A stretch of 64,000 nt of DNA from Oligoflexia bacterium (GTDB taxonomy: Bacteria > Bdellovibrionota > Bacteriovoracia > Bacteriovoracales > Bacteriovoracaceae): NCBI GenBank assembly GCA_024229115.1, contig JAAEST010000097.1, positions 292,161 to 356,160 on the forward strand, given 5' to 3'. Every line of letters begins with the position of its first letter. Position 1 is the stretch's first letter. A model generated the notes under the pieces. It was not told the DNA's origin. It searched no databases and saw only the letters and a list, made by a program, of their open reading frames with translations. The translations under genes were made by a program, and so were the position numbers. Below, one piece after another: positions 23,015 to 32,151 of this stretch.

Positions 23015-25288
23015 ATGGTTGATTTAACTAACCTAAACAGAGACCAAAAAGCAGCTGTCCTTCACACTGATGGACCAGTAATGGTATTGGCAGGTGCTGG
23101 ATCTGGAAAAACAAGAACACTTGTTACGAGGATTAGTTATTTATTAGAAGATAAAAGAATAAGTCCTTTTCGTATTCTTGCTCTTACTTTTTCAAATAAA
23201 GCGGCAAGAGAGATGAGGGAAAGAATTGCTTCTGAAGTGAATGAAGATTTAGGAGCTCTACAAATTACTACTTTCCATGCTTTCTGTGCACGTGTTCTTA
23301 GGCAAGAGGCACAATACTTAGGGCTTAGTAAGAATTTTACGATCTATGATACAAGTGAATCGAAGGCCATCGCTAAATCGATTCTTCAAAAAAGAGGGAT
23401 CTCAACCAAAGAGACATCTCCTTTTGAGATTCTCTACTTTATGGATGACCTAAAAAATAATGGTTATTATCGCGGTAGAGAATCAGATTACTTTGAAGCT
23501 GATGAGGATGATCCATTCTTTGATTATTATTTAGAGTATGAGGCCGAGCTGCATAGAGCAAATGCCGTAGACTTCGGTGGCTTGATAACTGGAGTTCTTC
23601 AACTATTTGAAAAATTTCCAGAAGTACTTCAACGCTACCAAGAAAGATATCAGTATATCTTGGTCGACGAATATCAAGATACGAACAGAGCTCAATTTGA
23701 TCTACTCACTTTACTCATAGGTAACAATGATAATATTTGTGTTGTTGGAGATGAGGATCAATCTATTTATAGTTGGCGTGGAGCTGATATCAATAATATT
23801 TTAGATTTTGAAAAAAGATTTCCAAACGCCGAAGTTTTAAAATTGGAACAAAACTATCGCTCGAGTAAGACAATTATCGAAGCCGCTAGTCACGTTATTA
23901 GTCGCAACTCTTTAAGAAAAGGAAAAGAGATGTGGACTGATAATAAAATTGGCGATGTGATAGAAATTGTTGAATGCCATAATGATAAGAAAGAAGGTGA
24001 ATTTGTTACTGACACAATTAAGTCTCTAGCAAGCCAGGGAAAAGAATATCGCGATATGGCCGTCTTCTATCGAGCGAACTCTCAGTCACGTATTATTGAA
24101 GATTATCTTCGAAAGGCCAATATTCCTTATAAAGTTGTTGGTGGTGTGAAGTTCTACGAACGAAAAGAAATTAAGGATCTTCTCGCTTACTTAAGAATTG
24201 TCGTCAACCCAAAAGATAATTTAGCGATTTCTCGTATCATCAATGTTCCAACAAGAGGTATTGGGGCTACTAGTTTAAGAAAATTAGAAGATGAAGCAGT
24301 TAAGCATGATATGAGCTTATTTGAGTCAATTGAAAATATCTCTGATCACATCGATCAATATAAGCATCTACGTTTTAGTGCAAAAGTTAAATCTGGACTA
24401 CGGTCATTTGCTAACCTTATTCAAGAACTTCAGGTGCTTGATAAGGAAGGAATAAAACCTTCAGTTATTTATGAAAAAGCTCTTCATGAGTCTGGTTATT
24501 TTGATTTCTTAAAAGCAAGTAAGGACTATGAATCTATTGCACGTTTGGAAAACTTAGAAGAATTAGGAAGTGCACTCAAGCAATATGAAGAGTCTACAAA
24601 GTCTCCAAACCTGACGGGATTTTTAGAAACAATCACACTAGATACTTCAAGTGATGAAGATCGAAATCTTAATACTGGAGAAGTATCACTTATGACCATT
24701 CATGGAGCGAAAGGTTTAGAGTTTGGATTTGTATTTGTCACAGGAGCAGAGGAAAATGTTTTTCCTAGTTACAAAAGTTTAGAGTCAGGACAACATGCTG
24801 AAGAAGAAGAAAGAAGGCTGTTTTACGTTGCCATGACAAGAGCAATGGAAAAACTTTTTATAACTTTTGCTCAAGGAAGAATGCTCTTTGGTCAACTTAA
24901 GTTTAATGGACCGAGCCGATTTATCCATGAAATACCTTCAAAGTTTTATCATTGGAAAAAAGAAACTTCAGATTCTTCAAATAATAGTTTTATGAATCAA
25001 AGATCATTTGGTGATCAAGATGATGACTGGGATTTTAATCAAGAAACATCTTACGATGATGGTGAAGTCGTCTATCAGGTAAATGGTAGTGAATCTCAAA
25101 GTTCAGTATCGACAACTCCAGATTCAAAATTTCCGACAGGGTCTAAAGTCGTACACAGTCTCTATGGAGAAGGGAAAGTTTTAGATACTGAAGGTTTTGG
25201 TAGTGAAGAAAAAGTCGTCATAAAGTTTAATGACGGGGCAAGGAAGAAATTTATGGTTAAATTCGCTCCGTTAACGTTACTGACATAA
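23015..25288 (+). CDS. UvrD/PcrA-type superfamily 1 DNA helicase
   Basis: 757 residues with all SF1A helicase motifs in order: AGAGSGKTRTLVTR (I), DEYQDTN (II), GDEDQSIYSWRGAD (III), LEQNYRS (IV), MTIHGAKGLEF (V), YVAMTRAMEKLF (VI). It translocates on single-stranded DNA in the 3'-5' direction, in repair or clearing of proteins from DNA. The C-terminal segment (KVVHSLYGEGKV...KFNDGARKKFMVKFAPL) is the PcrA/UvrD Tudor-like RNA polymerase-binding module. It starts immediately after glmS, so the two are co-transcribed. Confidence 0.95.
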   Translation: MVDLTNLNRDQKAAVLHTDGPVMVLAGAGSGKTRTLVTRISYLLEDKRISPFRILALTFSNKAAREMRERIASEVNEDLGALQITTFHAFCARVLRQEAQYLGLSKNFTIYDTSESKAIAKSILQKRGISTKETSPFEILYFMDDLKNNGYYRGRESDYFEADEDDPFFDYYLEYEAELHRANAVDFGGLITGVLQLFEKFPEVLQRYQERYQYILVDEYQDTNRAQFDLLTLLIGNNDNICVVGDEDQSIYSWRGADINNILDFEKRFPNAEVLKLEQNYRSSKTIIEAASHVISRNSLRKGKEMWTDNKIGDVIEIVECHNDKKEGEFVTDTIKSLASQGKEYRDMAVFYRANSQSRIIEDYLRKANIPYKVVGGVKFYERKEIKDLLAYLRIVVNPKDNLAISRIINVPTRGIGATSLRKLEDEAVKHDMSLFESIENISDHIDQYKHLRFSAKVKSGLRSFANLIQELQVLDKEGIKPSVIYEKALHESGYFDFLKASKDYESIARLENLEELGSALKQYEESTKSPNLTGFLETITLDTSSDEDRNLNTGEVSLMTIHGAKGLEFGFVFVTGAEENVFPSYKSLESGQHAEEEERRLFYVAMTRAMEKLFITFAQGRMLFGQLKFNGPSRFIHEIPSKFYHWKKETSDSSNNSFMNQRSFGDQDDDWDFNQETSYDDGEVVYQVNGSESQSSVSTTPDSKFPTGSKVVHSLYGEGKVLDTEGFGSEEKVVIKFNDGARKKFMVKFAPLTLLT

Positions 25289-25303
25289 CAACAGGATTTT
25301 AGA

Positions 25304-27640
25304 ATGAAATCAAAGTTAAAAATTATTCTTATAAGTGTCTTTTCTGTTACAGCGTTGCTGTTTGGTGGAGTCATATATTACGTTTCACAAAAAGTTAATT
25401 CTGAAGAAATTAGACAATTAACGATAAAGCAAATTCAAAATACATTTCCGTCGGCAAAAGTAGAACTCGGAAAATTTGATTTATCTCTTGGGGCTCGAAT
25501 CAAGCTAACGGCTGATAACTTAAATATTTCTTATCCTTCTAAAGGTAAGAGCTACAATATGTTAAGCGTGAAGGATCTCAACGTTAAAGTTCCTATCTGG
25601 TCAATTTTAACGGGTGGAGGAACTATTGATGTAAACCTTGATAGTCCTCAGGTTGGTTATTATGAACTACAAAATGGTACAAACTGGTCATTAAGTACAA
25701 AAGGTGGCTCTAAGAAAGTTGTTGAAACAACTAAAAGTAAGAAAGCAGATCAAGCTAAAACTAAGGGGGCAGAGAAAGTTTCGGCTAATCAGTTAGTTAT
25801 TCCGGCATTTATTGCTAATAGTAGTGTAAATCTGAGGCTTAAGAATATTCTATTAGACTATGCCCTTAAGCCTAATACTAATGGTACAGTCGAGATTAAT
25901 AAATTCTTAGTCACTAATTTAGGTCTTAAAAGTAAGGCTGCTTTTGAACTAGATTCTAAAATTATACTAGGACAAAAGAAAGCCAGCGATGTTTCATTTA
26001 GATCTTTGATCATTGGAGAGTTCAGTCTCAATGAATTTCTTAAGAATAATAAAATTGATTCTAATATCGTATTAAAAATTAGTGATGTTCTTTTAAAAGG
26101 TTCTAACCTAAAAATTCCATTAATGAAAAACGATATTGCTTTCCAAATGAATGGTGGAAATATTAAAGGGAGTGTAAAGACAAACTTTGAAAAATCATCT
26201 CTTGGCTTTGATTACTCTTTGGGTGGAAGTAAGATACTCGTTTCTAATTTAAAAAGTGATATTAAACTTAACGATCTTTTAAATATTGCCAATGATCCCT
26301 CGTTGCCAGTATCTGCTAAAAATGCAGCTCTTTCTCTCGGTGGTGGAGTTACAATAAATAATAATCTTATTACGCCAAATCTTTCTATTGAAATGAAAGA
26401 TCCTCTCTCTGTAACTCATCAAGGATTAAATGCTGATGTTACAATGAATGGATCAGTAAAGGGAAGTAAGACGAATCTTAAAGTTTCTACTAAAGTTCTA
26501 GAAGGAATTATCGACTTGATAGTGGCTACTGATTTTAATTTAAATAGTAAGAAGCCTGTTCAAAGTAGATTGAAAAATACTACCGTCAATGTAGATATGT
26601 CTTCAGTTAATATTACAACTAAGATGCTTCAAGAGATTATCTATGCGAAGTCTGATGAACCTAAGGCCACTTCTAATGATAAAACGGCAGAATCGACAAC
26701 AAAAACACAAAAGGCGAAGGCCCAAAAGGGAACAGCTTTTGTACTTCCAAATGCAAAGATCAATTTAAACTGGAATAAGGTTAAAGTTGGGACTGAGGAA
26801 ACAAAGGGATTAATAAAAGTTAATGTGAAAAACAATATTATCAAAACGAATAAATATACGATTAATTTTGGTAAAGGGACAATCAAAGGAAATGAATCTT
26901 TAATATTAGGAAAAACGAGTACAAAAGGCTCATTTGATCTATCTCTTAATAATATTCAGTTTGAGTCTTTTCAAGCAATGCTTCCTCCTCAAGTCACAGA
27001 AATTAAAGGAAATTTTTCAGGAAAGTTAAAAGGTAAATTCTATTCAGGGGAAAAAGTAACTTATGATGTTTCCACAAACCTAAAAGCAAGCAACGGTGAT
27101 CTTAAGGGGATTGATGTAAACGAATATGTTCAAAAGGTTTATGGACTGGTTGAGAAGCTTTCTTTTCTCAAAGGAAAAATGCCGAAAAAAGACGTCAAAG
27201 TTGATGGCAACTTTGAGATATTTGAATTAGATGGAAGATTTAAGCAAAATCACTTTGATCTTAAAAAGGTAAACTTTGTCGGTGTGAATAAGAAAATTAT
27301 GATGAAGGGTTCGGGAAATGTATATCCATTGCCTTCTAAGAGAGAGGGGAAGGTTTATATCGATTTTAAGGATCAGCTAGGACTTTCAAAGGTTATGAAA
27401 AAGAATGTGGGTACAGAAACAATGCCTTTATTATTTAAAGGAAGTGGATATGCTCTTAGTCCTGACTATGGATTTACAGCAAAGAAACTTGCAAAATCTG
27501 CTTATAAGTCAAAAGGAAAAAAGCAGGTAAAGAAAGCTGTTAATAAGTTGAAGAAAAAGATTTTTAAAACAGATGATAAAAAGAAAGTTGAAGATAAAAT
27601 AAAGAATGAAGCAAAGAAGTTATTTAAAGGGTTTTTTTAA
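25304..27640 (+). CDS. AsmA-family protein
   Basis: 778 residues. One N-terminal transmembrane helix (LKIILISVFSVTALLFGGVIYYV) anchors a long periplasmic region composed of beta-rich repeats, with low-complexity Lys/Thr segments around residues 145-160 and 450-475 and a Lys-rich C terminus. The N-terminal part (IRQLTIKQIQNTFPSAKVELGKFDLSL) and the C-terminal AsmA-like module fit the AsmA/TamB-like superfamily, which moves phospholipids between membranes. The family assignment rests on general architecture rather than a strict motif. Confidence 0.75.
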   Translation: MKSKLKIILISVFSVTALLFGGVIYYVSQKVNSEEIRQLTIKQIQNTFPSAKVELGKFDLSLGARIKLTADNLNISYPSKGKSYNMLSVKDLNVKVPIWSILTGGGTIDVNLDSPQVGYYELQNGTNWSLSTKGGSKKVVETTKSKKADQAKTKGAEKVSANQLVIPAFIANSSVNLRLKNILLDYALKPNTNGTVEINKFLVTNLGLKSKAAFELDSKIILGQKKASDVSFRSLIIGEFSLNEFLKNNKIDSNIVLKISDVLLKGSNLKIPLMKNDIAFQMNGGNIKGSVKTNFEKSSLGFDYSLGGSKILVSNLKSDIKLNDLLNIANDPSLPVSAKNAALSLGGGVTINNNLITPNLSIEMKDPLSVTHQGLNADVTMNGSVKGSKTNLKVSTKVLEGIIDLIVATDFNLNSKKPVQSRLKNTTVNVDMSSVNITTKMLQEIIYAKSDEPKATSNDKTAESTTKTQKAKAQKGTAFVLPNAKINLNWNKVKVGTEETKGLIKVNVKNNIIKTNKYTINFGKGTIKGNESLILGKTSTKGSFDLSLNNIQFESFQAMLPPQVTEIKGNFSGKLKGKFYSGEKVTYDVSTNLKASNGDLKGIDVNEYVQKVYGLVEKLSFLKGKMPKKDVKVDGNFEIFELDGRFKQNHFDLKKVNFVGVNKKIMMKGSGNVYPLPSKREGKVYIDFKDQLGLSKVMKKNVGTETMPLLFKGSGYALSPDYGFTAKKLAKSAYKSKGKKQVKKAVNKLKKKIFKTDDKKKVEDKIKNEAKKLFKGFF

Positions 27641-28693
27641 ATGAAAGGCGTAAAGTTACCGTTACTGTGGGAAAATGATAAATTAAAGTTGATTGATCAA
27701 AGAAAATTACCTCTAGAAGAAACATATGTTGAATATGATACACATGAGGGAGCTTTTGATGGAATTAAGTTAATGGTAGTAAGAGGAGCACCTCTTATTG
27801 GATTTACTGGTCTTTATGGAATGGTTCTCTATGCTCAAAACCATCCAAAATCTTCAGTTGAAGACTTCAACAAAGCTGCAGACTATTTAAATACAGCAAG
27901 ACCAACGGCTGTGAACTTAAGTTATGAGTTAAATAGAACAAAAGAATTAGCTAAGAATTACTTTGATAAGAATGGGACCTTAGAAGGAGTAAGAGAAGAT
28001 TTACTTACCCTTGCAAAAGAGTCTTTTGATCGATTAGGTCGTGATAATCTTGCGATGGCCCAGTCTGCATTAAAAGAATTAGAGTCTTTATATGGTGATA
28101 GAAAATTAAATGTGATTACACTTTGTAATACTGGCTATCTTGCATGTGGACCTATGGGAACGGCCCTAGGGGTGATTGCTCATCTTCATGAAAATAATAG
28201 AATTGAGCATGTTTACGCTTCGGAAACAAGGCCTTACCTACAAGGTGGTCGCTTAACAGCTTATGAGCTCTGTCAATTAAATGTCCCACATTCAATTATT
28301 GTGGAGGGTTCATTTAGTTATTTAATGAAAACCAAGAAAATCGATGCAATTTTTATTGGAGCAGATAGAATCGTTCTCAATGGTGATACGGCCAACAAAG
28401 TTGGAAGCTCTACACTCTCAATTGTGGCTAAGAGATATGGTGTCCCATTCTATGTTGTTGCACCTACAAGTAGTTTTGATTTTGATGCAAAAACTGGAAG
28501 TGAAATTGAAATCGAAATGAGGCCAGAGGAAGAAATTCTTTCATGTCAGGGAGTACGAATAGCTCCTATGCAATCAACGGCACTCAACCCTAGTTTTGAT
28601 GTTACTGATCATGAGGATATTGCAGCGATCTTTTGTGAAAAAGGAATGATTAAAAACCCTAATACTGAAGAAGTGACTAGAGTTTGTCTATGA
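27641..28693 (+). CDS. mtnA: Methylthioribose-1-phosphate isomerase
   Basis: 350 residues. Converts 5-methylthioribose-1-phosphate to the ribulose form in methionine salvage. Recognised by NTGYLACGPMGTALGVI (catalytic Cys), ASETRPYLQGGRLTAYEL and IGADRIVLNGDTANKVGS (catalytic Asp). It is of the eIF2B-like fold family. It begins right after the AsmA gene and ends with an ATGA overlap with the next gene. No other methionine salvage genes are present here, so the rest of the pathway must lie elsewhere. Confidence 0.93.
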   Translation: MKGVKLPLLWENDKLKLIDQRKLPLEETYVEYDTHEGAFDGIKLMVVRGAPLIGFTGLYGMVLYAQNHPKSSVEDFNKAADYLNTARPTAVNLSYELNRTKELAKNYFDKNGTLEGVREDLLTLAKESFDRLGRDNLAMAQSALKELESLYGDRKLNVITLCNTGYLACGPMGTALGVIAHLHENNRIEHVYASETRPYLQGGRLTAYELCQLNVPHSIIVEGSFSYLMKTKKIDAIFIGADRIVLNGDTANKVGSSTLSIVAKRYGVPFYVVAPTSSFDFDAKTGSEIEIEMRPEEEILSCQGVRIAPMQSTALNPSFDVTDHEDIAAIFCEKGMIKNPNTEEVTRVCL

Positions 28694-29598
28694 GAGCAAG
28701 CATTGATATTGGATCAAATACAATTCTCTTATTAGCAGGAACTGTGGGTGAAAATGGTTTTGAAGAAGCAATTTCAGAATCTAGAGTAACAAGTCTAGGG
28801 AAAGGCCTAGATAAGACAGGAGTCTTTGATCCACAATCAATTGCAGACTCTAAAGACGCTTTTAAAGACTATGTAAAAATTCTTAAGAAGATAGATATCG
28901 ATCCTTCCGACGTCATTGTGACAGCTACTGAAGCTTCTCGTGTTGCTAAGAATTCAGATGAGCTTCTTAAATTTGTCGAAGATAAATATGGTTTTAAAGT
29001 ATCTATTATTAGCGGGGAAGGTGAGGCCTATTATACTTCTTATGGAGTTGTAAAAGGCTCTTCTATTGAATCGGAAAGTGCCATCATTATGGATATTGGT
29101 GGAGCTAGTACTGAGTTTATAAAAGTTCGCACACAACCTTTCTCTGTAAAAGAAACTATTTCAGTCCCTATTGGAAGTGTAAGGGCCACTGATTGGTTAG
29201 CTGATAATACCTTTGATCAGAAACTTGAAGAGATTAAAGAAAAATTTGATTTTAATCCCTTTAAAACAAAGCATCTCATTTGTGTCGCAGGCTCAATGAC
29301 TGCCTTGGGTGGTATGATTATGGGACTGACTGCCTTTGATCAAGATCAAATTCAAGGTGCAAGAATAAGTATTGATCAATTTAACAACTTTCTAGACAGT
29401 ATTTTCAAATGTTCTCCCGAGGAACTTAAAAAACAATATCCATTCTTAGGAAAAAGAGCACCTTTTATACAAGGGGGAGCTCTTGTCGGAAAGGCACTTG
29501 CTGAGATTTTGGGAGTTGAAACTTTTGAGATTAGTACCCTTGGCCTTCGTTATGGTACACTATTCTCAGGAGAAATAGATGGGCGCTTCATCAGATAA
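28690..29598 (+). CDS. Ppx/GppA-family phosphatase
   Basis: About 302 residues; the N-terminal ASKHA phosphate-binding motif IDIGSNTILLL and IMDIGGASTEFI are typical of exopolyphosphatase / pppGpp phosphohydrolase enzymes. The protein is short, consisting of the two ASKHA domains with no C-terminal HD domain. The start is ATG 28690, which overlaps the mtnA stop as ATGA; a TTG at 28684 is in frame but has less support. It hydrolyses inorganic polyphosphate or (p)ppGpp, so might adjust stringent signalling. Confidence 0.88.
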   Translation: MRASIDIGSNTILLLAGTVGENGFEEAISESRVTSLGKGLDKTGVFDPQSIADSKDAFKDYVKILKKIDIDPSDVIVTATEASRVAKNSDELLKFVEDKYGFKVSIISGEGEAYYTSYGVVKGSSIESESAIIMDIGGASTEFIKVRTQPFSVKETISVPIGSVRATDWLADNTFDQKLEEIKEKFDFNPFKTKHLICVAGSMTALGGMIMGLTAFDQDQIQGARISIDQFNNFLDSIFKCSPEELKKQYPFLGKRAPFIQGGALVGKALAEILGVETFEISTLGLRYGTLFSGEIDGRFIR

Positions 29599-30055
29599 TT
29601 TTGCAGAACCAATTTCATTCAAAAAAGGAAAAGTGATCTTCGCTGAAGGTGAGAAATCTTCATATCTTTATATAGTAGTTAAAGGTGAAGTCATGATCGT
29701 TAAAGATGAAAACAATCGAATCATGCCAATTACAGTTGTTGGCGAGAAAGATTTTATTGGTGAGCTTTCGATGTTCAGTGATGAGAAACGTTCGGCCAGT
29801 GCCATTGCTTCAGAAGATACCGAACTTATGATGATTAAGAAGAATGATATTCGCCAAGTTCTTAAAGAATGTCCTGATTGGGTTACAAATATAATGAATA
29901 CCATCTCTGATAGATTGAGAAGTACAGTTGATCTACTTAGAGAGCATAGAATCACAGATGATATGACCGCAAATATGAGATCATTAAGTACTGAAGAAAC
30001 AAATCAGTTTCTAAACTCTCTTAATGAATATCGTGCCCGTAGAGGGATAAAGTAG
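29579..30055 (+). CDS. Cyclic-nucleotide-binding domain protein, no DNA-binding domain
   Basis: 158 residues with a single CAP-like cNMP-binding domain: KGKVIFAEGEKSSYLYIVVKGEV, then FIGELSMFSDEKRSASAIA corresponds to the phosphate-binding cassette. A short helical tail follows, with no helix-turn-helix. The family includes proteins that act through partners. The start overlaps the end of the Ppx/GppA gene by 20 bp. The transcript ends at the terminator 30059-30082. Confidence 0.85.
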   Translation: MGASSDNFAEPISFKKGKVIFAEGEKSSYLYIVVKGEVMIVKDENNRIMPITVVGEKDFIGELSMFSDEKRSASAIASEDTELMMIKKNDIRQVLKECPDWVTNIMNTISDRLRSTVDLLREHRITDDMTANMRSLSTEETNQFLNSLNEYRARRGIK

Positions 30056-30058
30056 AAT

Positions 30059-30082
30059 TGCCTTCTTTTTGAGGCATTTTTT
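30059..30082 (+). terminator. Rho-independent terminator
   Basis: TGCCTT pairs with GAGGCA around CTTTTT, then TTTTTT. It follows the CNB-domain gene by 4 bp. Confidence 0.75.
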
Positions 30083-30158
30083 CAACTTCTTCAGAAATCT
30101 AACTAACTGATAATTTGTGAAATTTGACAAAAAACTGGTTTCCAACCACGCATTAACC

Positions 30159-30164
30159 GATAAT
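30159..30164 (+). promoter_or_regulatory. -10-like hexamer, leaderless geometry
   Basis: GATAAT (30159-30164) ends 6 bp before ATG 30171 (AACTTT between), the same spacing as other leaderless candidates. The -35 region is weak, and no Shine-Dalgarno sequence is present. Confidence 0.35.
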
Positions 30165-30170
30165 AACTTT

Positions 30171-31124
30171 ATGACAAAGTTATTAAGACTATCGCTATTT
30201 ATTTTTCTATCGCTACTATTCTCATGTGAAGATAATGTTCAACTCGATCAAATTTGGACTGAAGCTCAAGCTACTGGATCTGAACCTCTTGTTGATATGG
30301 TGGAGAACGCTCAAAATTTAGATGTTGCTGGTGTTCAAGATAGTCTTGATCAACTTACTCAAGGGCCAACCGCTTCAGCTCCTTGTAATAATATAAGTAA
30401 CGATTCTTCAGACAATGCAGACAATAAAAGTAACTATCCTCATTTAAATATAACAACTTCTCATGATGGAAAAGATAAGAAGTTATGGGCGACAAATTAC
30501 TACACTCCTATTTATGATGATGCTGAAGGTGGAATTGTTCTTAAGCGAAAGTCAGAGGCGACACTTTATCATAATGGTAGCCCAGTCAGCCTTTCAGAAA
30601 AGAAGTGGTGTTACGCTGCAATGGAGGGAAGTGTTTCAATAAAATTTCCAGACGGAACACAGAAAACATATAACTATGAAGGTGTGGGAAGCATGCAAGC
30701 AAGTTGTGCGAAGTATTTTGCTGGCCGATATGCTTCTACTGGGAAAGTTAAATTTAAAGAAGCTGACTCTAAGTGGGGACATGGGGTGAAGAATTTTTCA
30801 CTAGTTCCATTTAGAACAATCGCTGTTGATCCGAAAAAGATTCCATATGGTTCGGTAGTATTTATCCCAGAGGCGAAAGGGAAAGTGGTCACTTTAGAAA
30901 ATGGTGAATCTTTCGTTCATGATGGTTATTTCTTTGCAGGTGATACAGGGGGAGCGATTAAGAAAAATCACATTGATGTTTTCACAGGTAATTCTAAAAA
31001 TCATCCTTTCGACTTTATCAAAAGTAGTTCATCTGGAACTTTTGATGCCAAGATCATAAATAAAAATGAGGCCAATAAAGACCTCATCAAAAAATTAACT
31101 GATATGCATTTAAAGAAGTATTAG
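30171..31124 (+). CDS. Lipoprotein with C-terminal 3D domain
   Basis: About 318 residues. The signal peptide ends in a lipobox (LLFSC), so the protein is a lipoprotein. A Gln/Asp-rich linker precedes the C-terminal double-psi barrel 3D domain: VPFRTIAVDPKKIPYGSVVFIPEAKGK and FAGDTGGAIKKNHIDVFTG contain the conserved aspartates of the MltA/RlpA-like fold. It may cleave peptidoglycan as a lytic transglycosylase, but the MltA N-terminal domain is not apparent. An in-frame GTG extension to 30117 exists; ATG 30171 is chosen because it yields the proper signal peptide. Stop overlaps the convergent gene. Confidence 0.82.
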   Translation: MTKLLRLSLFIFLSLLFSCEDNVQLDQIWTEAQATGSEPLVDMVENAQNLDVAGVQDSLDQLTQGPTASAPCNNISNDSSDNADNKSNYPHLNITTSHDGKDKKLWATNYYTPIYDDAEGGIVLKRKSEATLYHNGSPVSLSEKKWCYAAMEGSVSIKFPDGTQKTYNYEGVGSMQASCAKYFAGRYASTGKVKFKEADSKWGHGVKNFSLVPFRTIAVDPKKIPYGSVVFIPEAKGKVVTLENGESFVHDGYFFAGDTGGAIKKNHIDVFTGNSKNHPFDFIKSSSSGTFDAKIINKNEANKDLIKKLTDMHLKKY

Positions 31125-31546
31125 TAGAGAGAGATATTTCCTCTTTTCACTAATGCTGAGATTACTGAAGAAACTTTCTCACAAGCTCTTTTCACATCTC
31201 TTGCCTCATTTGAAAGAGGAGTATTCATTACTTTAAAAGCCTCTTCTGCATAAGGACGATCACAAACTACTAAAATTCTTCTTTGATCATCTCTCTTGAG
31301 AGCTTTAAGTGCGACTCCTAGAATTGGAGCTTGAATATAATTTAAAACAAGTTGTAGATCTCTATCATCAAGACTTAAAAAGTCATTGAATGAAACAGAT
31401 TTTTGCATGAGCTCATCTGCAAGTTGAGCATTTCTTGCTCGAATATTTTTAAGAAGTTTTTCTCTTTCAGGTGCAGTCATATACTGAAGCATTTCTACAA
31501 TTTGAGCTTTCCCATTAATAAAAATACCTTGCTGATTATTTTCCAT
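31121..31546 (-). CDS. FliG-like domain protein
   Basis: 141 residues resembling the C-terminal half of the flagellar motor switch protein FliG: FLSLDDRDLQLVLNYIQAPILGVALKAL corresponds to the region around the FliG middle/C-terminal armadillo repeats, with further similarity in RRILVVCDRPYAEEAF and VSSVISALVKRGNI. No N-terminal FliG domain is present, so this is a stand-alone module, not a whole motor protein. It follows a coiled-coil gene with an 18-bp gap. The identification is by eye and moderate. Confidence 0.55.
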   Translation of the reverse strand: MENNQQGIFINGKAQIVEMLQYMTAPEREKLLKNIRARNAQLADELMQKSVSFNDFLSLDDRDLQLVLNYIQAPILGVALKALKRDDQRRILVVCDRPYAEEAFKVMNTPLSNEARDVKRACEKVSSVISALVKRGNISLY

Positions 31547-31563
31547 CTAACTACTCCTGCTAA

Positions 31564-31986
31564 TTAACTTAGTTCCCACTTTGACTTTTCTCTAATGTAT
31601 TTTTGACGAGCATTCTCAAGCGTCTGCTTGTGGCTCGTTACTAGATTATCGATTTCGTTGGCCTGAGTTTCTTTAATCTCTCCAACTTGATCACCATGTG
31701 CTTTCTTAAGATTATTAAGTTCTTCACCTAGGCGCTTATTCTCTTCATTGATTTTTCTTGAATGATTATTTCTTAGATCGACGAGCTTTCTTTCAAGCTC
31801 ATTTTCAAGATTTTTTACTTTCGCTTCGTATTCGCCTTTCATACGACCGATCATCGTCTCGTAGGCCTTCACTTGCTTATTGTAATTTTTCTGATTTTCA
31901 GCAGATAGCTTCTTCATTTCAAACGTATAACGTTTGTTCTCAGCTTCCTTGTGTCTTTGTAACTTTACTGCCGTTACGTCAGTCAT
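31564..31986 (-). CDS. Coiled-coil protein
   Basis: 140 residues, almost entirely heptad-like and highly charged (KRYTFEMKKLSAENQKNYNKQV, LENELERKLVDLRNNHSRKINEENKRL). It has no signal peptide and no recognised domain. It is encoded just upstream of the FliG-like protein and both are translated from good ribosome binding sites (here AGGATG before ATG 31986), so they probably act together, as a filament, scaffold or adapter for a motor-like structure. Confidence 0.7.
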   Translation of the reverse strand: MTDVTAVKLQRHKEAENKRYTFEMKKLSAENQKNYNKQVKAYETMIGRMKGEYEAKVKNLENELERKLVDLRNNHSRKINEENKRLGEELNNLKKAHGDQVGEIKETQANEIDNLVTSHKQTLENARQKYIREKSKWELS

Positions 31987-32151
31987 AAATCATCCTAATT
32001 AGTCGGGGGATCATCCTAATCCCTCATCTACTATGATACGAAACTAAGGGGTTAGGTTAAACCGGGCAAAATATGACGTGTCGTGTAGAGATAAGTACTT
32101 GTTTTCCTGTAAAATGACTGGAGAATTCATCACCCTAATCAAGGACTCAAT

